A DNA stretch of 64,000 nt from Albugo candida. Taxonomy: Eukaryota; Oomycota; Peronosporomycetes; Albuginales; Albuginaceae. The notes under the pieces were generated by a model that saw only the letters and a list, made by a program, of their open reading frames with translations, had not been told where the DNA came from and did no database searches. This document shows positions 34,888-45,519 of this stretch, piece after piece. A program made the translations under genes and the position numbers. Positions within the stretch are counted from its first letter, which is position 1, and every line of letters begins with the position of its first letter. The stretch covers positions 124,001 through 188,000 of the forward strand of contig CAJNAR010000018.1 of NCBI GenBank assembly GCA_905220665.1, read 5' to 3'.

Positions 34888-36500
34888 TTGCAATGGAATG
34901 ATGCATACGCACAGCAGTTTGGGCTTCAAGGTGAAGAAAGACATGCTCTTACAGCAAGAGTAATTACGGCGTCTTGTCGTTTCTGTGAAACCTTCGGTCG
35001 AGAAGAGAAAGTATTCACTGACGAAGAAAAGAATGGGATTAAAGGCAAATCAGAGGGGAATACAGATAATATTGCGGATGCTTTGGAAGAAAAGCACGAA
35101 GAAACAGCAGCCGCAACGAAGATGAGGCGCAAACCTTCCAATAATATCAAGCAATGGAGCAATGCATTCCGTACGGACAACATCTGAATCACATGCATGA
35201 GAGGCATCCGAAGAAATGGTCTCAGTATACAGCGCTTCCCGAGAGTGTTCTTTTGGAGTGCCATTCAGGTACGGCCGAGAAAGGTGATCCAACACCGCAA
35301 TCTGATAAGCTAAAGTCATTTTTTTCCAACTTCCTACATCCCGGCGTTGCCCGTCAAGGAGAGTAACATGTCAAAGACTTCTTTAGCAATCTCGAGTAAT
35401 ATTGTCGATGACTTGATTCTGGGGACATTATTTGACGTGGACGACATTGTCGAAGAAAAGCAAGGGCTGTCTTCCTCCAGATCCATTTCACGCCGGTCAC
35501 AAAAATTTGAAAGAAGGAGAATCTTTTCTAGTCGTTGCCAACTACGCTATGGTTACCAAAAATGCGTCGCAACTTACGTATGTGCAGAGTCCTTTGGCGT
35601 GCGGTCTATCCTTCTCACTATGTGAAAAGTTGTAATAATGTCCCGAGAGCAGTTAGGTCAGGCGTCAAAGCTTGGATACTTGTCTCGAAATGACGTTTCC
35701 TCGTTAGTTCGAATCACTTGTGCACTAAGCCTAGAGATGCTAAGTGACTTCATAAGACGAGAATGGACCTTTTCGGTTGAGATAGATGCTTCTACTGATT
35801 TCTATGGTAATTCTTTGCTGGACTCCCGCGCAAGGCTTCCCACAGAAGCTGACATTGGCAATTTTCACGTCCTTACGATACCAATGTATTTCGTAAACGA
35901 TTGGCTTCACGATTGCAGGCTGTTGCTTCGCCAGATATGTACAGGGTCTGATGTGGGGCTCAACAACTTGACCTCGCGCTGAAGAAAGCTTTGCAATCCC
36001 TACCATGATCGGCTATCTTCGACGTCAAAAGAGATTTATATCTGAGATGCAATGCAAAAGACCTTAGTACATCACAGTCCGCTGGTCCTCTTTGATTCAG
36101 GAAACCTCCTGTTATCGGAAGAATTGGGACCGTGTGATGACCTTTCTCATGGAAAAAGATGTTCCCTGGCGGCCAAACGATGAGAGGTCTCTGATGTTGA
36201 TTGTTCCTGACAAGTTCCTGGACATGATGAAATCCCCAGCGCATCACTCCAGGGAAACAACCTGACGCTTAGTCAGCAAATCATCCAACTATCCAGTCTT
36301 TTCAAAGACCTTGAAAGAGCGATTGGCGGATCTCTCGAACTCCGAATGTGGAGATAAAAGAGGATAATATCCTACTTGAGGATGTGCGAATTGTAAAGCG
36401 GGGACGTTTCTCTGTGAAGTGCTCCAACCTGAGACCTTCCTGCCACAGGGCTCGTTTCAGCAGAACAATTTTGATGCCCTTCGTTTGTCCGCGACAAGCA
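34888..36500 (+). mobile_element. Degenerate hAT-like transposase relic
   Basis: Frames 34888-35187, 35154-35366, 35347-35635 and 35638-35982 run on from one another with shifts. They carry features I associate with an oomycete BED/hAT-like transposase family. These are a zinc-finger-like CRFCETFGREEK, then FRTDNI and HPKKWSQY, ISSNIVDDLI, and a catalytic-core-like stretch WTFSVEIDAST. Further degenerate text runs to about 36.35 kb. Several frameshifts and stops make it inactive. The family name is from memory of similar proteins; the ends were not found. Confidence 0.55.
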
Positions 36501-36842
36501 ATATTTGGGTGATCTTTATAAAATCATGATCTGAATATTTCTCTCACCTCCAGATGGTGTTTCGCATCAGAGGGAATTTACCACCAGTACTCAAATGCAT
36601 CTGCTTTTCGCGAAGGTCGTCAGAAACAAAGGCCCAGTGCGTAGTGCGAAGTTGCATTGTTAAACGCAAACAAAGATTGCTTTCTGAGAAACTGAGCTTC
36701 AAATGGCGATCACCCTCTCCTTCACCTGCTTCAGTAAGTCTTTTTAGCCTTCCACCAGCCATCATGTTAGGTTTCCGGATGCATAATTACACAAGCTTCA
36801 GCGGGTAAGTTGGGGTTTTGCAGGTTTCTTCATCGTCCTGTG

Positions 36843-37895
36843 CTAAGCGACTTCCAATATCTCAAAGGAAGTCGCTGACACGCATTGAGCGTTCTTTCCC
36901 TTTCTTGCGCAATGGCTTCTCACCAGCCCTTCTATCGGCCTCCAATACCGGCAAATATGCTTCATATTTACGCATTTGTTACAAAGACATTTGACGATAA
37001 GCAATCCTATCTTCTCTATCATGGCCATTGATATATATGTGTTTTTGAAATTTACCGAACAAAATATCGAGGGAATGTAGCCAGCGCATCGTGGTCCGTT
37101 CTCAAATTGTCGGTGATGTTTTATACCCAAGGCCGGGGAGAATCTTCCATTTATGTGGGATGTTAATGTATTAATTTTAATTTTGAATTTGTTCTCCCGA
37201 AGATATTGCTGCAAAGGCAATATACAGTTGTGTGTTGTAAAAAGATCCGGCGCTTTGCATGCTTGCCTTGGCGAGACAAAGGCCGTTTGCCATCCTTAAG
37301 GATAGCGTGGACAGAGCATGTCTGCCAAATTTCTTTGCCGGCACCCTAAGCGATCAGCTTACTTGCTTCGAGGCGTCCTTTACCCGCCTTGCACAGACGC
37401 AAGTAATAAAAAAGTAACCCTATGGCTTACTTATGCTTGCGTCTGCTGGAGATTCTGGTTTCCCACTGCCATCAGCTGCTCAATGGCACTGTGCAGTACT
37501 TTCTCTGACCACAGAGACTCCTCTCCTTCGTCACTGTCTGATTGAAAATCATGAACAGTTGCAATCTCAGTTTTTTGCACTTGATCGTCCTGGCTTCTGC
37601 TCACTTTACCAGGTGCCCAGTGGTATGTCAGAGGCCAGCGGCAGCGCGTCTTTTTTGGCGGGTTTTCGCCTTGCGGTGCGTGCCGAGTTACCAACATAGC
37701 GAGATGTCCATTCGACGACGCGTCTGGCTGCGTGGCTCTCAATGCTCCCAGAAATGTTCTTCGAATGTTTTCTGCAACGCCTTCAGCTTCTTGTTCCTCA
37801 GCGTCCAAATCCTCAATCAGACCCAAGGATTCTACCTCTGAACTACAACTGCCGTCATTAGAGCTACCAGACGCGGCCAAAGAACGTTCCTCCAT
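36843..37895 (-). mobile_element. Degenerate DDE-type transposase relic
   Basis: On the minus strand, an intact 154-codon acidic frame (37895-37431, ATG start) precedes broken text. That text includes SRQGKHAKRR, LQQYLRENKFKIK, HINGRFSPALGIKH, FQKHIYINGHDREDRIAYRQ and RVSDFL across several frames. The GHDREDRIAYRQ stretch matches the GHEREDVVAYR signature of a DDE endonuclease family common in fungal and oomycete transposons. The local base composition is more GC-rich than the surroundings. It lies head-on against the hAT-like relic. Confidence 0.55.
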
Positions 37896-40329
37896 CTTTC
37901 GACGCTTACTTTACACAGTTAGTTTGGACCGAGCCTTCATTTTTAATTGAGTTTAGTAGGACGCGGCATTGTGAAATGTAGGCAAGGAAGAACAGAAGCT
38001 TCGGATGCGATGGCAAAGTCTCGTTCAGTGTGGGTCTGCTCCACACAGGTAATGGGACCCCTATATATTAATGAGTTTTCAGAATTAAATAAGAGCCATA
38101 GTTAGTTACACTGACACGATATACTTACTGAATATTACAAATGCAGTTCATCTGTTCGATGTTTCTGTAGCATCATCGCTTTTTCGCCCTCTCGATAGTC
38201 CTTCCGTCGCGTGCCGATCGGAAATGTCACCAAAAAGATGAAAGATTATGAGAAGGAAATGCTTTCTAGAGACGGAGTAGCACGATTTGGATAAGTACGT
38301 TTACTCCTTCATCGCCTTCACAATTGCGGAGCCACAGAAGCTTATAGCGGATCAAATTTTAACTCTGGAACCTCAAAGGGATGAAGATTCCGGTTTTTGA
38401 CAAACTGTTGTCAAAAAATTAGAGCGAATAATATTGACCTCTTAGAGGTCTGCGGTAGCAATATGTAGCACTTCAAGGCGCATAAGTTATTGTGCTGTCT
38501 ATTGTTAAAATTTACGTGCTTGACATTCGCAGTGCACCAAGTCAGTGTGGTCCTTGAATTATAGTGCGGGTGTCGCGCATTGCAATTAAATTTGAAATGC
38601 TCATTTAAGGCACATAGACAAGCCTTTTTAGAGATATAAGGCACTTCATAGTTGTGCATGTTTCTGGCGTCCGCTGTTGCACCTATGAAGAAAGAATCGC
38701 TTTTTTCTTTTGATTACCTGGTAGTGGCTTTTTCCCTACTTTTGATGAGGTATTTTCGACTCTCACATTGGTGATGCAATTCATTTCGCGTGAGCACACG
38801 TATTCCCGGCATGTCATGATTGCTTGACATGTGTCGGGGATATGTTTGGAAGCTTTAGAATGAGCGTAGTCGACAAGAACCTAGCAAAGCGGTTACGAAG
38901 CATAACATAGTAGAAATTCAAAACTGAGTTGACTAATCAGATGGAAAAGAGATATGTCGCCGTTTTGCTTTCGTCTTGAGTCGAGAGAAATATGTCACAT
39001 AGCGACGATACGTTCTGTCAAAGTCCTCTGTATTCAATTCGTAGCGTTTAATTACCCTCTACCAAGAGAGTCTCATCGGATGGAGGAAGATGCGTGTAAT
39101 GAGTGAGAACCACGGGCTAAATACTGAACATTCTCTATGAAAACATCATTGTTCCAAACAGTTGCGTAATATCTATTTTATGGCGTCTTAAAATGTCAAT
39201 TGTAATGAGTTTCCATCATTTGTTCGCTCACATATAATAAATTATAATACATGGCGCCACATTTATAGTCAAGCTGTGCAATATATCTTGTATGGTGGAA
39301 TTCTCATTGAATTGTCCCACCAATACCTATCAAGGTCCGATACTCTTAGACACGTCCATAGTTTCATTGAGTAGGTTGACTTTTACGAGAAGAATCGTTA
39401 CCTCCGACGAGGGACTCCAATGCTGCCCAATCTGCCACCGCTGGGGTTCGGAAGCTGTTGAGATACGCGCGTTTGATTCAGCTTCAACTATGCTACTTAC
39501 CGGCTCCTAATTAATGACTGATCGAAATAGTGAGAATTGCGTATTCTCGTGATAATGAGTACTTGTAGAATTCATATTTCTTCTTTTCTCCACGATTGTT
39601 CGCTTTAACATTTTCGGGTATTTTCAGACGTTCTACCGCTTCTGATTACATTTTCACTTATTTGGCATTTGTATGCGGAAATAAACTCGTGTGTGAATTT
39701 GATAGAATTTGTTCCATCACGCGTGTCAGTTTTCGGTAATCATGAGTAGTGAAGATGTTACGACTTTGAATCACTTGAGCCTTACGATCAAGTTGTCGGG
39801 ATGATCAGCAAGATGGTGCTGCCACGTATAAAACTCTCTCTTTCAATTCATCACTTCAGACACTCCATCCTTTGATTGCATTGTCCCGCGGGTCTTAACT
39901 TTCCTCGTCTTCTTTCATCAACAATAAAATCCTTATTTAATGTAGTTCAACTCCCACCCCTCCCGCTGAGACTAGGAATATTGCTAACCACCTTAGATTG
40001 GTCAAGTGCGCGTTTCGTCATCCTTGTCTCCACCGTCGCCCGAGTGTAATAATAATTGAAGACACGAAGTCTTGACCCACAAGAGATAGTTCATTTCATC
40101 ACAAATGATCCAACCGTGCATATGGCCACCACACGTATTAAAGCATCATACGACTATTCAGTGTCCTTACTAACGTGCTACTGATTGAAAGGCATTAAAA
40201 CATGGTGATGCTGGGTACGTTTTGTAGAATGCAGTGCTTTCATGACGCCAACATCCGTCGCATTTGCGCTTTTCAAAAATCTTATCTGAAAATAGGGTTG
40301 AGTAAACTCAATTAACGTACTCTGTAATT
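37896..40329. other. Gene-poor region with one SINE-body relic
   Basis: Bases 39350-39420 (GACACGTCCATAGTTTCATT onward) match the 5' body of the dimeric SINE at about 18473-18545, with roughly one change in four. No ORF of coding character is found elsewhere here. Confidence 0.4.
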
Positions 40330-41128
40330 TCACATAACCTTTTCAACGCTTGCGACCGAATTGAGGTAGCCGGTGATTGACAATAAAATAATCGCTACCA
40401 AACATGCCCAAAAACTGCATCCATAAAACCAACACGACCATTGTCGATCGTCCACCTTGCACGTTGCGTATGCGACATTGATCGTATTGATTCGGTACAA
40501 TTTTTGCTGTAAGAGCCATCCCCAAAGCGTTAATGAAACGGCCAATAGGATCGCTGGAGCATTCATTTAGTATACGACTTTGTAAACAGAGATGCCGGCA
40601 CGTACACGCAACAAACGTAAAGCAGCTAATAGTACCCTCTACCAACCCGGGTCTTGTTTTATAGACCGCAGCGATTGAGAATACAAGCACAATTGACGAT
40701 AATACAGCTGCAGCTGCGGTTGTCGCTTGTATCGCTTTGATTTTATCACCACATAAGACCGAATGAAATGCCTTTCCGTCATTTAACATGTAATTTGGTG
40801 CTGCATTCATAACACTAGTTTTATAACTGTTAGCAAATCTGGTTCTGCAATATCAATACCGGTTACGAACCAAAACGCGTCGTATGGTAGAATTGTGTCG
40901 GACGCGTAAAATGGCTGATGCAAAATTCCAGACGATTGAAATGCAAAGAGACCAAATCCTTGGACGATTTTAACGTTGTCAGCTTCAAAGCGCTGCTGAA
41001 ACCATGCGGGATACACCAACGAAAAGAAAGTGGATCCAGTTGAACACAATGCTAACAAAACAGCTTCATGGACGATGAGTGAATGTCAATGTGATTGTAG
41101 GTCGCTTACTAAAGATTGTACTCTTCAT
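40330..41128 (-). CDS. Four-transmembrane protein, claudin-like topology
   Basis: Four exons, 41110-41128, 40860-41063, 40636-40800 and 40330-40553, with introns of 46, 59 and 82 nt, give 203 aa in frame. Two hydrophobic-segment frames that look separate become continuous when spliced. TM1 is at the N-terminus (IFTVLLALCSTGSTFFSLV). A loop of about 75 residues contains AWFQQRFEADNVK. TM2 follows (AAAAVLSSIVLVFSIAAV), then TM3 (AILLAVSLTLWGWLL) and TM4 (WACLVAIILLSITGYL). A long first loop and four spans are the layout of claudin/tetraspan proteins, but no family motif is recognised. The first exon is only 19 nt, so the start is the weakest part. Confidence 0.68.
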
Positions 41129-41411
41129 GTGAGGAGCAAGAGGTGCTGAAATTCGGAGAAAGAATTTACGAATATGAGACTATGAGTGTGAATGTATAAC
41201 AATGTGTAGAAAACCGCGAGTTTACAAATGCTCAAATTTCCATTTGATTTAATATAGACTTTTGTATGCACAGACACCTGGCAGCTACATATTTGTTCTC
41301 GATTTTTACACTCAAACCCAGAAACACCTTGCATTCGTAAAGACTAGCTGTCGCTCCACAAACGTGGAACATCCACGCAAATACCATTTATGCTTGCTTT
41401 TTGATGTTGTT

Positions 41412-41951
41412 TCATGAACACTCAGTCGGTTTCTCAATAGTAGTATCAAAAGGAACTTGCACGCGTCGACCTTTTCGAGCCGATAGTCGAATTTTCCGCC
41501 ACAACTTGTTGGGATAAGTCCGAACTGTAGGTCGCAAGACCGCAGAACGTGTCAATCGTCTAGGATATGACACAATAGTAGCTGGTTCAGATTCGGAACG
41601 CGGCGCATCATGAATTGGAAGAAAATCACGCAAAACGCAAATTTGACAAACTTTCTGCGGCTTTGTCATATTGAACCAAGGAATAGGATATTTTTCAGCT
41701 GATAAACACATTTTACAGCACGATTCACCACAATTACGACAATGATGACGACGACGTATTCGGAAATGAAAAGGCTGCAGGCAAAAAACGCACGCATTAT
41801 GCGCATTGAATGCTGGTGCCTTCATTACACTCTCGTCTCCAGTACCCTGTTGATCTACTGCATTCGTACTTACCGACACATATGCCATTTCGTGCACGGT
41901 CTTGTTCTTTTTCCAACGCCAAAATCTCATTTTATCCGTCCGTAAGTTCAT
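41412..41951 (-). CDS. FYVE zinc-finger protein
   Basis: About 179 aa from the ATG at 41951 (an inner Met lies at 41930). The FYVE core is CVFCLQPFHFRIRRRHHCRNCG followed in turn by CCKMC and KVCQIC. It includes the basic RRHHCRNCG pocket that binds phosphatidylinositol-3-phosphate, so the protein should sit on endosomes. The usual WxxD before the first Cys is not seen. A 54-nt stretch with a perfect GTAAGT donor (41820-41873) could be spliced without changing frame. A hydrophobic frame starting MDTWIFQLG lies just upstream and might be a missed 5' exon. The tail is Arg-rich. Confidence 0.8.
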   Translation of the reverse strand: MNLRTDKMRFWRWKKNKTVHEMAYVSVSTNAVDQQGTGDESVMKAPAFNAHNACVFCLQPFHFRIRRRHHCRNCGESCCKMCLSAEKYPIPWFNMTKPQKVCQICVLRDFLPIHDAPRSESEPATIVSYPRRLTRSAVLRPTVRTYPNKLWRKIRLSARKGRRVQVPFDTTIEKPTECS

Positions 41952-42149
41952 AAATGAAGCTGCCCACAAGCATCGTCATAAATGTCAAAATAACTTTTGA
42001 TTGAAGGACGCCCAGTTGAAAGATCCAAGTGTCCATAATGTTGGACTAAAACGTGACTTGTGGATGATTGATGGAACGAGTCGTGGGGTACACATAGAGT
42101 ACGCAAAATGCGTGCATGATCCTCATTTTCATTAGATCCTAGTTTTCTC

Positions 42150-44177
42150 CTACTTGCGCGTGGACAACACTAACACACTTGCGACGATTGCAACACACGC
42201 ACCGACTGCAGTCCAAGTGCTACGGCTTTCCGGGATGTGGAATTTACTCACCAATTCGGCCATTTTGCTTTTCAGGGGGATTGAACGTGTGTGCTCATTG
42301 AGATGGGTCTTGTGGTGTGCTTCATCTAGATCTCTTTGGATCATTTTTACCGCAATCGGGTGGTACATATCGCGTACTTTTGTAAAGAGTTGGATCGCAT
42401 ATTCATTTCCTACACTTTTAGACAAGTCTCGGAAAAGAGGACGAATAAATTTCATGCGACCTTGTTCTTCCAGAAATTGCATAACGCTTTTCAATGGACG
42501 GAAATCGTGCGCACGCAACGCGATAGTGTACCACCGAAAACGTAATTCGCTGTTTTTTGATGTTGTAAACAGATTGTTGACGTAAGTGTCGATAGCGTCA
42601 ATGTGATCCGGAGTCAGAGAAATGCTGTTTTTTCCGAATTGATTGAGCAAAATGGTGTCCAAAAGTAAAACGAAGATAGCGTTCGGCCATAAAGATATTA
42701 TTTGGGAGGACACCACCAAATTCCAATCATTTATTCCTTCACACATGGCTTTTCCAAGTGCAATAGCTTCATTCGTTTTCGTAGAGTCGAATTTCGGCTG
42801 TACGGGTGGCATTCCTGGGCTATAAAACCATTTTGACCAATCAATTTCACTTATTGCTTCTTGTTTCTCTTCGATACGTGTAAAATAGTCGATGAAAAAT
42901 GATTCGAACTCTAATGAAGTGATCGTCTTGAACTTGAAATGTTGAATGTAGCTTTTGGCAAATCGTTCAAACGTTTCGTGTCCCCCAACAACGTTGGTCA
43001 AATATTGTAAGAAATTGAAACCTTTTTCATACGGAACCGAAGAGAAAACGTCATCCGGATCCACTTGATCACTGTCTGGGACCAAGTGTGTGTAAGGATG
43101 GAACTCACCGTACCCCTCAACCGACTCCTTCAGAGCGCGTAACCCAATCATGGCTTTGATATCGTACATAGCGGGATCCTGATAAATTCGCGTCATGATT
43201 TTTCGCTCGAGCCAAACTGTCCAGCCTTCATTGAGCCAGAAATCTTTCCATGTGTGGTTTGTGACCAAGTTACCGGTCCAGCTGTGCGCGATTTCATGGG
43301 CAACAACATCAGCCAAAGATCGATCTCCCGCCAATAGAGTTGGTGTAACGAACGTCAAACAAGGATTTTCCATTCCTCCATAAGGAAAAGATGGAGGTAA
43401 ACACACTATGTCGTAACGCTGCCAGACATACTCTTGGCCTGTTATGGCTTCAGCATGTTGTAGGAATTCCTCCGTTTGAGCAAACTCGTACGCCGCCTTG
43501 GCAACAACATTTGCTTCCGCCCACACTCGACTTCGTGGTCCCAATTCCATGCTTTCTAATCGACCCGCTGCGATGGCGATCAAGTACGACGGAATAGGTA
43601 CGTTTTGCTGATACACAAATACATTGTTATCTTTGGCAATGTCTGCCGCTGCTTGAAGTGTACCCTCATGATCCAAGACGGCACTAAGTACGGAAGTGCA
43701 CCAGGAAGGTACGGTTACGGTTGCTCGGTATGTAAATTTACATGACGGTGTATCGGGACAAGGTAAAAGTGTCCGCGCGTGGATTGCTTGACATTGTGTG
43801 AATAAGTACGGATGACTCTTGCTCGCTGTCTGCTCCTTTGGTAGCCACTGTAACCCTACCGATAGAGACGTGGTTTCATACGCAATTTTTATTCGCGTCG
43901 TCGTCGCAGTGATAGGTATCTTCAAGCCAGAGCCAAATATTGGACTCTCATCACACAAATAAAAAACGACTTTTGTATCGTCGACGCTGACGGACTTGAT
44001 AACTAAATGATTTGTGTCAACGATCGCGTCCGTCGAAGCAGATCCTTTCTTCAACGCGATAATATATTCAGCCTCACCAATTATTTTCTTGTTTTGAAAA
44101 TCAATCGAAATGGTCCAATTCAAATGCTCATACTTGATGTCACGCAAATTCGCGTAAGAATGATTCTCCAAGATCAT
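42150..44177 (-). CDS. LTA4H: LTA4H-type M1 zinc aminopeptidase with C-terminal membrane anchor
   Basis: 675 aa, single exon, ATG at 44177. The M1 exopeptidase motif GGMEN is at 267-271. The zinc site is HEIAHSWTGNLVTNH (first His 294) plus NEGW (Glu 317). The N-terminal saddle domain (FTQCQAIHARTLLPCPDTPS) and the C-terminal helical domain match leukotriene-A4 hydrolase and aminopeptidase B. It trims N-terminal residues from peptides; epoxide-hydrolase activity cannot be judged. Unlike soluble LTA4H, the protein ends in a hydrophobic stretch (WTAVGACVAIVASVLVLS) and a short STRK tail. That is the layout of a tail-anchored membrane protein. It is divergent from the HDAC gene. Confidence 0.92.
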   Translation of the reverse strand: MILENHSYANLRDIKYEHLNWTISIDFQNKKIIGEAEYIIALKKGSASTDAIVDTNHLVIKSVSVDDTKVVFYLCDESPIFGSGLKIPITATTTRIKIAYETTSLSVGLQWLPKEQTASKSHPYLFTQCQAIHARTLLPCPDTPSCKFTYRATVTVPSWCTSVLSAVLDHEGTLQAAADIAKDNNVFVYQQNVPIPSYLIAIAAGRLESMELGPRSRVWAEANVVAKAAYEFAQTEEFLQHAEAITGQEYVWQRYDIVCLPPSFPYGGMENPCLTFVTPTLLAGDRSLADVVAHEIAHSWTGNLVTNHTWKDFWLNEGWTVWLERKIMTRIYQDPAMYDIKAMIGLRALKESVEGYGEFHPYTHLVPDSDQVDPDDVFSSVPYEKGFNFLQYLTNVVGGHETFERFAKSYIQHFKFKTITSLEFESFFIDYFTRIEEKQEAISEIDWSKWFYSPGMPPVQPKFDSTKTNEAIALGKAMCEGINDWNLVVSSQIISLWPNAIFVLLLDTILLNQFGKNSISLTPDHIDAIDTYVNNLFTTSKNSELRFRWYTIALRAHDFRPLKSVMQFLEEQGRMKFIRPLFRDLSKSVGNEYAIQLFTKVRDMYHPIAVKMIQRDLDEAHHKTHLNEHTRSIPLKSKMAELVSKFHIPESRSTWTAVGACVAIVASVLVLSTRK

Positions 44178-44313
44178 AGTTCGCTAATGAGGGAGGTGAA
44201 ACCGGTTTCTTGTTTAAAATGAACCGGTTTGTGGATAAGATGATTTTCCGGTTCAGGTCCGACCAGAAGCACAAGCAATCATGTAAAAGCTGTTGGCAAT
44301 AGTAATTTTTCAG
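44178..44313. promoter_or_regulatory. Bidirectional promoter with repeated AACCGGTT motif
   Basis: AACCGGTT occurs at 44200-44207 and 44222-44229, with a further CCGGTT at 44248-44253. All lie within the 136 bp between the LTA4H and HDAC starts. The palindrome matches the Grainyhead/CP2 type of site; its use here is inference. Confidence 0.45.
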
Positions 44314-45519
44314 ATGACATTTTCACAAACAGAGACGGAGTGTATCCCAATTATTTCGGCTTTACAGTTGCAACATCAAGGAACACAAGTTTCGGGTCAC
44401 GCTCACGTGGGTTACACTGCCGATATTCACGTTGCCTGTTATTTCGTATGCAAAGCATCGCTATATAGTGAAGACGAAATCAAACGTATAGCGTGCGTTT
44501 GCAAAAAATGGAAACATCTGGTTGATTCTGTCCATTTTGGTGCCCAAAGTCTCTTGCTCACTGATGAAAAATGTAAACAACATCGCATTCCACAGCGATC
44601 CGAACGTCCCGAGCGAATAAGCACCATCATGCGCCGACTTGAACAATGTTTTCCGCATGTACGGATCGTGGACGGTGTCAATCCTGCGTCACGATATCAG
44701 CTCGAGCGTTTTCACACAAAATCCTATATAAATATGTTGTATCAATTCCATCGCAAAATCAACGCAAGCCGACGGGCAGATCCATCCAACACGAGCTTTC
44801 AATATGTCACCATAGATGAGGACACTATCATGATGGACGGTACGCTCGATGCGTGTCTAGCTGCTGCCGGTGCCGTGTGTGATGCAATTGACGCCGTGAT
44901 GAATCCGTTAGGTTCGATAAAAAACGCATTTTGCGTGATACGTCCACCCGGACATCACGCGGAAGCAAATACCGCAATGGGTTTCTGTTTCTTGAACAAC
45001 GTTGGAATAGGCGCATTTCATGCGATTGATCGGTATTTACTACAACGCGTCGTAATCATCGATTTCGACGTACATCACGGAAACGGCATTGAACATAGAT
45101 TAAAACAGGAAAACCGCACTTTATACATCTCTATCCACCAGCATCCATTATATCCGTTCACCGGCACACAAAGTACGCTCAATTGTCATAACGTCGCCGT
45201 TCCCAAAAATACCACCTCGCACGAATATCGAAAACATATCCTCCAATCGGTTGTACCACGAATTCAGTCATTCGAACCAGATCTGATTCTATTAGCGTCC
45301 GGTTTTGACGCACACAAAAACGATCCGCTGGCACAAGTTTGCTTACAAAGAGAAGATTACTATTGGCTCACAAATCGTTTTACCGAATTAGCGTGGCAGT
45401 ATTGCCATGGTCGTATTGTATCCGTATTAGAAGGCGGTTATCATTTACCGTCTTTAGCGGACAGCACGGAAGAGCATTTTCGTTCATTGATTCACGGATC
45501 GTACCCGTTTTTGTCCTAA
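44314..45519 (+). CDS. Histone-deacetylase family protein
   Basis: 401 aa from the ATG at 44314; the longer frame opens with TTG. The HDAC core runs from about residue 90 to the end. It has PPGHHA (211-216), the zinc ligands in DFDVHHGNG (250-258), SGFDAH (329-334) and the LEGGY tyrosine (372-376). All catalytic residues are present. Sequence around HHGNG is closest to class II / acetylpolyamine-type enzymes. The first ~90 residues are not part of the HDAC fold and contain IACVCKKWKHLVDS, which resembles the second half of an F-box. The stop codon overlaps that of the convergent DNALI1 gene. Confidence 0.9.
   Translation: MTFSQTETECIPIISALQLQHQGTQVSGHAHVGYTADIHVACYFVCKASLYSEDEIKRIACVCKKWKHLVDSVHFGAQSLLLTDEKCKQHRIPQRSERPERISTIMRRLEQCFPHVRIVDGVNPASRYQLERFHTKSYINMLYQFHRKINASRRADPSNTSFQYVTIDEDTIMMDGTLDACLAAAGAVCDAIDAVMNPLGSIKNAFCVIRPPGHHAEANTAMGFCFLNNVGIGAFHAIDRYLLQRVVIIDFDVHHGNGIEHRLKQENRTLYISIHQHPLYPFTGTQSTLNCHNVAVPKNTTSHEYRKHILQSVVPRIQSFEPDLILLASGFDAHKNDPLAQVCLQREDYYWLTNRFTELAWQYCHGRIVSVLEGGYHLPSLADSTEEHFRSLIHGSYPFLS

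Noticed and set aside
37433..37950. Plus-strand frames of 72-99 codons
   Set aside because: They overlap the intact 154-codon minus frame and have no protein character.
38411..38659. Minus frame with CYILLPQTSKRS as another family fragment
   Set aside because: Only a few residues resemble the LLPxIP block and the flanks do not align.
40343..40810. Single-exon 155-aa reading of the four-TM gene
   Set aside because: Its C-terminal part is not hydrophobic where the spliced frame supplies TM3 and TM4; the four-exon model keeps frame throughout.
41846..41873. A 27-nt intron in the FYVE gene
   Set aside because: It is too short for splicing; a 54-nt in-frame alternative (41820-41873) is more plausible but unproven.
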